In this document: one piece after another, positions 1-8,376 of the stretch
Position numbering within the stretch: the stretch's first letter is position 1
Layout of the letters: every line of letters starts with the position of its first letter
Source of the DNA: Aphelocoma coerulescens
Taxonomy: Eukaryota > Chordata > Aves > Passeriformes > Corvidae
Reading direction: 5' to 3'
Assembly (NCBI RefSeq): GCF_041296385.1
Contig: NW_027184083.1
Location: 310,001 to 374,000 of the forward strand
DNA length: 64,000 nt
Program-made: the position numbers and the translations under genes
The notes under the pieces: generated by a model
The model's input: only the letters and a program-made list of their open reading frames with translations
What the model was told of the DNA's origin: nothing
The model's database searches: none

Positions 1-592
1 CCTCTGTAATTTTGTTAATTGCTCTCAAATCTTGGACTAACCGGTAACTTTTACCATCAGCTTTCTTCACTGAAAGGATTGGCGTGTTATACCTGGACTC
101 ACATTGCACTAATAACCCATGGCGGAGGAATTTTTCAATTATAGGTGCCAGTCCTTTGCGACTCTCTAATTTTAAAGGATATTGTTTTTGCCTTACCGGT
201 GTAGCTCCTGGTTTGAGTGCAATGCTCACTGGTTCTGCCTGTTTGGATCTTCCTGGAACATCACTGGCCCACACAATTGGATTGACAGCATTTTCGACTT
301 CAATGGGGATTTTTCCACAGCTGTCCTGTATAAAAAGTGCAGCAACTTGGACAAATTTAGTTTCTGGAATGATAACTCAAATGCCCTCCCTTCTTCTAAA
401 TTTAATTTCGGCTTCCAATTTTTCTAACAAATCCCTCCCCAGCAATGGTTTAGGGGAGTTGGGCATATAAAGAAATTGATGAGTTACCCAATGCTTCTCC
501 AGTTTAAATTTTAAAGGTTGGAAGAAAGGCCATGTTTCAGTTACTTCTGTTGCCCCAACCGCATGAACAGTTTCGTGACTAAGTTTCCCTTC
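1..592 (-). pseudogene. pol: Gammaretrovirus-like pol fragment (C-terminal protease and start of RT), copy Gamma-1
   Basis: On the minus strand this reads as the C-terminal part of a retroviral protease followed by the N-terminal fingers of a class I reverse transcriptase. It runs off the left edge of the window. The first ~378 bases closely match 48051-48432 (copy Gamma-3), which continues into a recognisable YVDD RT, so the assignment rests on that paralogue. The plus-strand reading frames here are shadows. The reading frame is broken around base 380 compared with the paralogue. The protein would have been part of a Gag-Pro-Pol polyprotein acting in the virion. The protease N-terminus lies beyond the solo LTR that interrupts it at 593-1147. 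Confidence 0.8.
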
Positions 593-1147
593 TGTCCTGG
601 GTTGAGGTGTATTCTATTACCATCCTCATGAGCTGTTGAAATCAGGTGGGGCAGTGTTTCCTTGCCTCCTCCCCCCAGACTATCTTTCTGTTAATGGCCC
701 ATCATTGTCCTGCCGCATGACTCAGAGATAACTCCCTCCAGACTATCTTCTGTTAATGAGCCTAATCAACACTTGCCTCATGACTCATTACCCCATTGTG
801 AGATGCTCCACCCAGAGGGAGGAACCAAGCATCCCATCGTGGATATAATCTGGGACTCTGAGCACCAAAGACACTGGCTCCACTGGATTTCCAGAGGACA
901 GGAGCTACACAGCCACCGCTGGACTTTCTGAGGAAGAGCAGACCCCTTCTACTACAGGATCACCACTTCAGAGGACTACAGCCACCATTCCACCAGACTG
1001 CTACCACTACCCTGCCTAATAGGGACTCAGGTTGTATCTTGACTCTGTCAGTGTTTTCTTTTACTTTCTTTTCCTTTTTTTTTTAATTTCCATTAAATTG
1101 TTATTCTGACTTGGTGCCTCTCACTGGTTTGTTTTCAAACTAGTACA
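593..1147 (+). mobile_element. Solo LTR (555 bp), 5-bp target duplication CCTTC
   Basis: The element begins TGTCCTGGG and ends TAGTACA. It is flanked on both sides by CCTTC (588-592 and 1148-1152) and splits the protease frame of Gamma-1. A TATAAT-like box lies near 843 and an ATTAAA polyadenylation signal near 1092, which gives the plus orientation. A second copy on the opposite strand at 38557-39122 has its own 5-bp duplication, confirming both ends. A 5-bp duplication suggests a class III or related LTR rather than a gammaretrovirus (usually 4 bp). No internal sequence is present. Confidence 0.92.
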
Positions 1148-2035
1148 CCTTCTAAAGTATTTAACACAAAATATGCTGCACCGGTGTCTAGCAGAAATTC
1201 TATATCATCTTTCCCCAGCTTGGCTATAACCAAAGTCTCTGCTGGGGGAGAAGCCTTCGGTCCCCATCATTCTGAGTTTGAGTTTTGTTCCAATGGGAGT
1301 TGGGGAACTGGGGGTGTCTTCTTCAGCATCGGACAGTCAGCTTTCCAATGCCCTTTCTTCTTGCAATAACCGCATGTGTCTGTCCCCAGGGGGAGCGGCT
1401 TTCTTAGATGTCTTTTCCTGGGTATCCTTCCTCCTGGGACAGGGTTTCCCTTTGTCACTGGAGTCTCTATCTCAAAATGCTCTCCAGGCTACTTCTAACA
1501 TTTTATTCATGCCTTGAACCCCTTCTAACTTTTGCAACTTTCTCCTTATATCATTTGAAGCCTGACCCATAAATAAATAAGCCAGATGAAGGGCCCCTAA
1601 TGCTGTATCAGGATTTATGTGTGTGAATTTGATAGCAGCTTCTCTTAACCTATTCAAAAAATCAGAAGGAGTTTCATTAGGACCTTACTTCACTTCATAA
1701 AGCTTTGCCCAGCTGAGAGCTTTAGGGACACCATGCTTTAATCCATATACTATGAGATCTTGATACCGTTTTAATCTTTGCATATCTGCTGGCACATTTG
1801 GGTCCCACCTTGGATCATCTGTTGGAAAATTATCTGCAACCGTACCTTGTAGCATTCCATTAGCTATGCCTGATTCCACAGAGTCAACAATAACTTTGTT
1901 CACCATCTGCTTTTCAGTGGGATCAAGCAGTGTGTCTATCATAACTACCAAATCACTCCAGTCAGGGTTCTGTGTTTGAATTGCTCTTTGTACCAAAGTA
2001 GCCACATTGTCTGGATTTTCTTTATATTTTCCCAC
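1148..2035 (-). pseudogene. gag: Gammaretrovirus-like gag (capsid, nucleocapsid) and protease start, copy Gamma-1
   Basis: Minus-strand order is capsid (about 2035 to 1472), nucleocapsid (1458-1267), then protease start (about 1210 to 1148). The nucleocapsid has a single CX2CX4HX4C zinc knuckle (CGYCKKKGHWKADC), and the protease has the LLDTGA active-site motif. One knuckle and this capsid type fit gammaretroviruses. Breaks occur around 1460-1475 and 1660-1690, so the copy cannot make Gag. The 5' part of gag is absent because the sequence meets the ERVL-C 3' LTR at 2036. Bases ~1865-2035 also occur in slightly diverged form at 16864-17037, on the other side of ERVL-C. Confidence 0.85.
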
Positions 2036-2678
2036 TGTACTGGTTTGGCCAAATTTAGAAATATATCCTCTGAGAGAAGGCACAACCACCCCTCCCCACA
2101 CCAGGTTCGGGAAAAAAAAATTTTCCTCGAAGGAAAGTGAAGGATATAAAACTATTTATTTACCAAACACACGGGAAAAAGAAAATAAGGCTATATATTA
2201 AAATCTCTCGCTGTGGAGAAAAAAACCTGGGAAAAAGTGTTAGAGTCCTCCCTTTGGTCTCCTCAGAGCTGGGGCTTGGGCCAGGGCCAGGCCCTCTGTG
2301 CCCGGTGGAAAGTCCTCCTGATGTTCTCTGAGGTTGAAGCAGTCCAGCAGAAAAGGGAGAAAATCTGAAATTCCAGGGAAGGAAAAGCAAAGTTCAACTC
2401 TCAGTCTCTCTCCAGAGAAAAAAGAAACTGAACAACTGGCCAAAAGCTGACTTGAAAGCAGCAAGCCGGGTGCTTCCTCGCTCCCCTGCCACAGCTGAAA
2501 AAAAAAGCCCCTATCTCTGTGTGACCTTGAACAAGCGACAAACTGCTTTGAGAAAGTTTTGCTCAGTTTTTTCCTTCCCCGTCTCAGGCTCAGTTTAGAG
2601 GCATAGAAAGGCACAAGAATTAATTTCTGGGCATAGGGCAGCGATATGGGATACACATCATAAGGTCACCCCAAGAAA
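2036..2678 (-). mobile_element. 3' LTR of ERVL-C (LTR family C)
   Basis: This matches 16224-16863 (its 5' partner) and a solo copy at 60965-61612 on the plus strand. Full copies read TGTCTTGGGGTGACC... to ...GGCCAAACCGGAACA. Here the start is mutated (TTTCTTGGGG) and the other end reads TGTACTGG on the plus strand. A minus-strand AATAAATAG polyadenylation signal lies about 110 bp from the U5 end. The purine-rich tract at 2679-2694 abuts the U3 side, as expected for a 3' LTR. The left flank, CCCAC, does not match the CTATG next to the 5' LTR. Confidence 0.85.
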
Positions 2679-2694
2679 TTCCACCCTTTATCCC
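2679..2694 (-). other. Polypurine tract of ERVL-C
   Basis: The minus strand reads GGGATAAAGGGTGGAA directly before the 3' LTR. This is where plus-strand DNA synthesis would be primed. Its position is the main reason for calling 2036-2678 a 3' LTR rather than a solo LTR. Confidence 0.65.
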
Positions 2695-2854
2695 ATATTT
2701 TGGCTCAATGCCCAAACTAAGATATTCTAATTCTACACACACACATTAATACATATATATATATATATATATACATACACACAGCTATGTGAGAACAGTG
2801 ACATTGACACTCAGCAAGCAGTGGTATACAGGCATTCCACATTACAGGTGGTTT
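2695..2854. other. Non-coding tail of ERVL-C with a (TA)n microsatellite
   Basis: About 160 bp between the end of pol and the polypurine tract, with no env reading frame. A (TA)n run, flanked by CA-rich sequence, occupies about 2751-2776. Confidence 0.6.
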
Positions 2855-4369
2855 TCACCCAACAATCAGATCTTCCGGTGGTACACAACGTGTTGTTCCA
2901 TCTTTCTGCATTATCCACCATGTGCAACCAGGTCCCTGAGCAAAGACAACCCCATGGATGGGTTTGTCTGTACTCGAGGAAGAATTCATCCAAACAGGTT
3001 TTCCTAACAGACCTCTGACATGCACTACTGGGACCTTATCTCCATCTGTTGCATGCAGGGGTTCAGACTGGGGTGGATCAGCTCTATTGGTGGAACCTCG
3101 GGTCTTAACTAACCAGGTGGCCTTTGCCAGAAGCTGCTCCCAAGTTTTGAAAGTTCCCCCACCCAGTGCCTTCAAAGTGGTTTACAACAATCCATTGCAC
3201 AGTTCCATTTTGCCTGCACTGGTGCACGGTAAGGGATATGGTACACCCACTCAATGCCATGTTCTCTAGCCCAGGTGTTAATAAGGCTATTCTTAAAATG
3301 AGTCCCATTGTCAGACTTGATTCTCTCAGGGGTGCCATGCCTCCAAAGGACTTGCTTTTCAAGGCCCAGGATGGTGTTCCGGGCTGTAGCGTGAGGCACA
3401 GGGTAGGTCTCCAGCCATCCTGTGGTGGCTTCTACCATTGTGAGCACATAGCGCTTGCCTTGGTGGGTTTGAGGCAGTGTGATGTAATCAATCTGCCAGG
3501 CCTCACCATACTTGTATTTGGACCATCGCCCACCATACCACAGAGGCTTCACCCGCTTGGCCTGCTTGATCGCAGCACATGTCTCAAAATCATGGATCAC
3601 CTGGGAGATACTGTCCATGGTTAGATCCACCCCTCGATCTCATGCCCACCTATAGGTGGCATCTCTGCCCTGATGGCCTGAGGCATCAGGGGCCCATCGA
3701 GCTAGGAACAACTCTCCCTTGTGTTTCCAGTCCAAGTCTATCTGTGACACTTCTATCTTTGCAGCCTGATCTACCTGCTTGTTGTTTTGGTGTTCTTCAT
3801 TAGCCCGGCTCTTGGGGACATGGGCATCTACATGGCGGACTTTCACAACCAGCTTTCTTACTCGGGCAGCGATGCCTTTCCACTCTTCAGCAGCCCAGAT
3901 TGGTTTTCCCCTATGCTGCCAATTAGCTTTTGCCCACTTTTCCAGCCATCCCCATAGAGCATTGGCTACCATCCATGAATCAGTGTAGAGGTAGAGCTTT
4001 GGCCACTTCTCTCTTTCAGCAATGTCCAGGGCTAGTTGAACAGCTTTGAGTTCAACGAGTTGGCTTGATCCACCTTCTCCTTCAGTAGCTTCTGCAACCC
4101 GTCGTGTGGGACTCCATACGGCTGCTTTCCACTTTCGTTTCATCCCTACGATGCGACAAGAACCGTCGGTGAAAAGAGCGTAGCATGTGTCTTCTGATGG
4201 CAGTTGGTTGTATGGTGGAGCTTCTTCAGCGTGTGTCACTTGATCTTGTTCCTCTTCATCAGTGATACCAAAGTTTTAACCTTCAGGCCAATTTGGGATT
4301 ATTTCCAAAATCCCAGGGCAATTCAGGTTTTCCGATACAGGCGCGCTGTGTGATGAGAGCAATCCATTT
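2855..4369 (-). pseudogene. pol: ERVL-C pol, 3' part: RNase H and integrase
   Basis: The minus strand encodes RNase H (LFTDGSC motif) followed by integrase, colinear with the intact ERVL-A pol at 52810-55992. Visible integrase parts are the N-terminal zinc region, the WQIDYI and SDNGTHF aspartates, and a C-terminal domain ending at 2855. The catalytic glutamate segment falls at a frame break near 3172-3200, where the conserved sequence is altered. Another break is a stop near 3631-3640, replacing an Arg codon of ERVL-A (CGA to TGA type). The upstream half of pol lies beyond the ERVK provirus at 11192-12853. TSD base 4370 marks the insertion edge. Confidence 0.88.
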
Positions 4370-4375
4370 GCTCCA
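4370..4375. repeat. Target-site duplication GCTCCA (left) of the ERVK provirus
   Basis: GCTCCA lies immediately outside the left LTR and recurs at 11186-11191 outside the right LTR. Six bases is the usual duplication for class II (beta/alpha) retroviruses. Confidence 0.95.
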
Positions 4376-4867
4376 TGTGGAAGGTATCTTTTCAGCTTTT
4401 TACCGGCTAGGCTAGTGGTTTAATGCCTTAAAAAGCCTCAAGCAGCCTAGAGGGGTAGCATGGGTAATCTAGCACAAAATCTAGCACTAAATAGCACAAT
4501 CTAGCTCTAAAATTGGTACCTGTATCAGCTGCAAAGCAAATACCATCAGCAGAAGCAAAGAGAGAGAAATATAGCTCTCTGCTCGCTCAATTTCCCGCAG
4601 TTGGAATCTTTCAAATGAAACAGACAAGAGATGTTCACAGTAGGATAGCAGAGCCAAGAGAGGGTGGGGCCTCCCTTGATCACATCTTTTATTCGGAGAA
4701 GGGGAAAGGGGAGGACTGGGGGCGGACCTGGGGTGACCAATCAGACACTGCTAAAGAGTTTGAGTTACATTTGGTTTTGCCTGCGCTTAGAACAAAGGAG
4801 CTCAGAGCACATGGCAGAGGCAAGTGTCTTTGGGAGGGGGAGGGGAAGCTCAGAACAGGCAGCAACA
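4376..4867 (-). mobile_element. 3' LTR of the ERVK provirus (492 bp)
   Basis: Minus-strand LTR running TGTTGCTGCC... to ...ACCTTCCACA. It pairs with the 5' LTR at 10708-11185. By eye the two differ at roughly 9 of the first 100 aligned bases, plus small indels, so the insertion is old unless recombination has mixed copies. A minus-strand AATAAA lies near 4688. Confidence 0.92.
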
Positions 4868-4889
4868 ATTCCCTATTTTTTTTTCTTTA
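4868..4889 (-). other. Polypurine tract of the ERVK provirus
   Basis: The minus strand has a purine run with a nine-A stretch and TAGGGAAT directly next to the 3' LTR, the expected primer site for plus-strand synthesis. Confidence 0.75.
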
Positions 4890-5020
4890 AAGCCGGGTTG
4901 TAACTCTTAGTAACTTAAAAGTGCATAGAACAGTAACAAAACAACAGTGCAAAACATAATTGGAATCTATCGTCCCTACAACTCGACAGTACCTAGGATG
5001 TCTTTAAACTAGTTCCCCAG
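4890..5020 (-). other. Short spacer between ERVK pol and 3' LTR; no env
   Basis: Only about 130 bp separate the end of pol from the polypurine tract. No envelope frame is present in this provirus. Confidence 0.7.
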
Positions 5021-6018
5021 TCAAAACTCAGGGGGGTAGTCAGGACATCTATGGTATGGGGTACCAGGACAAAGATTTACAAAATACAGTGCAAAACCTG
5101 AGTGCAAAACAGTGCAACTTAAGGGAGTAACATCAAAATCTGCAGTAGGGGGTTTACATGAGGGTGCAAAATCAGGATCCTTTTTACGGTGTCTCCTCCA
5201 GGAGGCAGTTTTAACCTCCTTAACTTTTGAGGAAGTGACATAAGGTTTTACCCATTTCCCTGGGATCCACCTCAGTCCTTGAGGAGTAGATACACTGGCA
5301 TACCCACATCCCCAAGTTACAAGTTTGTATGGTCCTTGGATTTTTTGAGTCTCTGGGTCCCGGATCAGGACTTCTGGATTTTCCTTCAGTTTCTGTCTCC
5401 CGGTGTTCTGGAAATGACGATAGATGGGAGGGTTCGGATCTTCAAAGGTGCCATTCAGGAAGTTTATGGTAAACAGTGCTTTGCTGAGTCTGAGGACAGG
5501 TGAGTCGAGTTTGGTGGTCCCTGATTGTTGTAGCAGCATTCGCTTGAGGGTTTGATGGGCACGTTCAACAATGCCTTGTGCAGTTGGGGAGTGAAGAATA
5601 CCTGTACATGTCGAAATCCCCACTGCTGACGGATGTTTTTAAACTCCTGAGAGGTGTAGGCAGGTCCATTGTCAGTTTTTATCTCCTCAGGTATACCAAG
5701 CACAGCAAAAGCTTGGACAAGATGTTTTTCAACGTCCTTAGCCTTTTCACCTGCATGTGCAGAGGCATACATAACACCAGAGAAGGTATCAATAGAAACA
5801 TGAACGTATTTTAATCTCCCAAATTCAGGGAAATGTGTCACGTCCATCTGCCACACTTCACCGCTATTAATGCCTCTGGGATTGACTCCCACTGCCCAGT
5901 GATGGAAGCTGTAGCTTCTGGCAGTTGGGACACGTTGCCACTATTGCTTTTGCCTGTGTCCGCGACAGATGGAACATGCGGATAAGAGCAGGAATATTTT
6001 GATGGTACATAGCATGGC
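5021..6018 (-). pseudogene. pol: Betaretrovirus-like integrase, frameshifted
   Basis: The minus strand encodes a class II integrase in at least two frames. The N-terminal HHCC zinc motif lies about 5930-6000, with CPNC readable. The first catalytic aspartate (WQMDVTH) and the second (TDNGPAY) are in the frame 5892-5464. The catalytic glutamate (GIVERAHQ) is in another frame, 5623-5021, so a frameshift separates two active-site residues. The C-terminal DNA-binding part (PGKWVKPYV region) follows. An extra stop lies near 6020. The enzyme would insert viral DNA into host chromosomes; this copy cannot. Confidence 0.87.
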
Positions 6019-6463
6019 TCAATTTTGCTTGTTAAAAACTTGGGGGAGCTTTGGTAAGTCGGCTGATAAAACTATGTCTGCTGGCATAGCCAGAGCATCA
6101 GCTCTACGATTACCCTCTGCAATAAATCCAGGCAGGTTTGTATGTGACCTCACATGCATGACAAAATAGGGATGCTCTCTGTGGGAAACCAGATAAATTA
6201 GCTTTGAGAGCAAATCATAAATTTTTTTGTTTGAGATTTCTTTTAGGAGAGCATGCTCAGCTCTAAAAGTTACTCCAGCTACATATGCTGAGGCTGTGAC
6301 CAAAATAAAGGGTTCTTTGAACCTCTCAAATGCTCTAACGACAGCTGCTAGTTCAGCTACTTGTGGTGATCCCTGGATTACTTTGATGTCAGATTCCCAC
6401 TTTTGCGTCTTTGCATTTTTTTCCATGTGACCACGGACTTTTTACTTTTTCCTGAAGCATCGG
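6019..6463 (-). pseudogene. pol: Betaretrovirus-like RNase H domain
   Basis: The minus-strand frame begins with a TDASGK motif near 6460 and continues through an AELAAV segment (Glu active-site region) and an HVRSHTNLPG segment near the C-terminus. This order is typical of class II RNase H. It would degrade the RNA strand during reverse transcription. The connection to RT is broken by a short foreign LTR remnant at 6464-6494. One expected active-site aspartate (in the LVTASA segment, where family members have a TDS-type motif) appears replaced by Ala, so even the isolated domain is probably inactive. Confidence 0.82.
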
Positions 6464-6494
6464 TGTTCCGGTTTGGCCAAATTTAGAAATATAT
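6464..6494 (-). mobile_element. 31-bp terminal remnant of LTR family C inside ERVK pol
   Basis: The plus strand reads TGTTCCGGTTTGGCCAAATT and continues GAAATATAT-like, matching the terminal 31 bases of family C LTRs (for example the right end of 60965-61612). It sits exactly between the RT connection and the RNase H start. A TATATTTCTAA repeat flanks the inner break, so a microhomology deletion of a once larger insertion is plausible. Confidence 0.7.
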
Positions 6495-7600
6495 ACTTAG
6501 AAATATAAAAACGGTAATTGCATTGAGGGGTTTTCTACTTTGAATCTCTCGAGGGATGAAAGAGAATGCCAGATTAAACATGTTATGTTTTGGGTAGTGA
6601 TTGGAGATTTGGCCTGAGTAACTATCTAGTACAAATTGTAAATTTATATTATTTTGAAGTAAGTGGTCTAATGTGTCTGTTGTTACTGGTAAGTAGATGC
6701 ATGCAAAGTCACATCCTGCCAGGGTGCGGAGCCTTGCTCTACCCTTCATGATAATTTTTGCCATTAGTTCCTGTGGCTGTGTGATGGTTTTAGGAGGTTG
6801 GAGTGGAAGGAATACCCATTCAATTATGATGAGGGGTTCCTTCTGCTCTTTGTCCCACTGAAATATAAGGCCGTGAAAGCGTGGTACCTCCCCTAGAATG
6901 ACAAGCTTAAAGGGTAGGGAGGGCTGATACCTGTGTGCTTGTCTGGTGGAAATGAGCTCTTGTATCTTTCTGAGAGACTGCCTTGCCTCTTCTGTCAGGG
7001 ATCTAGGGGATGCAGGACCGCCTTCCCCTTTTACCAGGTTTGCAATAGGAGCTACATCCTCTGTGGTGAGTCCTAACCAGGACCATAAATACTTCAGTGT
7101 CCCACAGATCTGTTGTAATTCCTCTAGTGTTTTTGGGTTATTATTAATGGTGACGGGTGTTGGGGTGATAGAGGTCTCTGTGATTTTGAGTCCGAGGTAT
7201 TTCCAAAGGCTTGTTCTCTGCATTTTTTCAGGTTGTAATTCAAAGCCCTTGGCCTCTAGGGCCTCAATCACCATGTTAAGGGTCTGCTCGAGATACTGAT
7301 TATTGGGAGCACACACCAGCACATGCCAATGTTGTGGGAGCATTGAAGGTGATGGCATACCTGGTTGAAGGGGTCCCATGTCTTCAATAACCTTATTAAT
7401 TTCTCTAAGATCTTGGAGGAGCCTATATTTGTTCTTTCCCGGTTTTTGTATTACAAACACGGGTGTGTTCCATCGGCTGTAAGTTGGAACAATATTTCCT
7501 CTAGCCAATTATTCAGCTACTAACTTTTTGAGTGCCTCTAAGTTTTCTCTTTTTAGCGACCACTGCTTAACCCACACTGGTTCATCTGTTTTCCAAGTTA
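6495..7600 (-). pseudogene. pol: Betaretrovirus-like reverse transcriptase with the catalytic core deleted
   Basis: The minus strand encodes RT fingers (WNTPVFVIQKPG, LLQDLREIN), then jumps from GMPSPSMLPQ straight to HWHVLVCAPNN. The usual palm block holding the first catalytic aspartate and the YxDD box is missing. The thumb and connection (LGLKITE, GTLKYL) follow. An in-frame stop lies at about 7510, before the fingers. The frame is displaced -1 relative to pro, as expected for a pol reached by a second frameshift near 7600. This copy cannot have been reverse-transcription competent since the deletion. Confidence 0.88.
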
Positions 7601-8376
7601 ATTTCTGTGGATGGCACTAAACTTCAGGGGCCGTAAGGGAGAATTTTGGTGCCTAGGGGTGATATCCATTTTTGTTCCCCACTGGGACATGGCATCCCTT
7701 CCCCACAGGGTGAATTTGGTGTCCAGGACATACAGACGAAGTGTCACTAATTGTCCTTCAGGACCTTCAATTTGGATGGTGTGTTTGAATTGCTTCGCAA
7801 TTTGGGTACCTCCAATCCCATGTATGATGCCCTGAGATTGTAACTCCCATTGCTCAGGCCACTTATCAAATGGAATGACAGACACATCAGCACCTGTGTC
7901 GATCATTCCCATTATACTGACTTTATGTGATTTGTAAAGGAGCTTACATTCTATTACAGGTTTGTCATTTCCCAAAACTTTAGTCCAACAGATGGCTGGG
8001 ATATGATCATCTGTGGGCAGGTATTTGGGCAGTGGAATGGCCTGTGCAATGACTTGACCCTTTCGCATAAAGTACAGCGTATATATACATCGAACAATTA
8101 GGTTAGAACACCCGTTCTGATCCACTTTCATGAGTGTAGGTGTAACCTCTATCCCAGCAGGTGTCTCCCAAGTGTCCTCAATAACAAAAAGGTATGTAAA
8201 GTCTTGCATGTGGTCCACATTCTGGAATGAGATGGGTATTGGAGTCTCTTTGTTGTTGTTGAAATGGTGTGTTTCATCACAGGTTACCTTAAACCTGAGT
8301 CCAGAAGTCCAAGTTGCTTTGTCTGCAGCCCTATTTATTTCTGAATGCGGAGCTGTTAGGACGTGTTGAGTCGCTA
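7598..8376 (-). CDS. pro: Betaretrovirus-like pro frame: possible dUTPase-like N-terminus and aspartic protease
   Basis: This frame is open from the gag frameshift site to a stop at 7598, about 260 codons, with no internal start needed because it is reached by -1 frameshifting. The C-terminal half is a retroviral aspartic protease with an IDTGADVSVI active site and a WGRDAMSQWG segment near its end. The ~130 residues before it contain a KGQVIAQAIPLP stretch resembling a dUTPase C-terminal motif. Betaretroviruses place dUTPase there, but the match is partial and tentative. Protease would cut Gag and Gag-Pol in the virion. The frame is intact although the adjacent pol is ruined. Confidence 0.8.

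Noticed and set aside
2751..2776. (TA)n stretch as a possible replication origin or promoter
   Set aside because: Simple dinucleotide microsatellite in the tail of ERVL-C.
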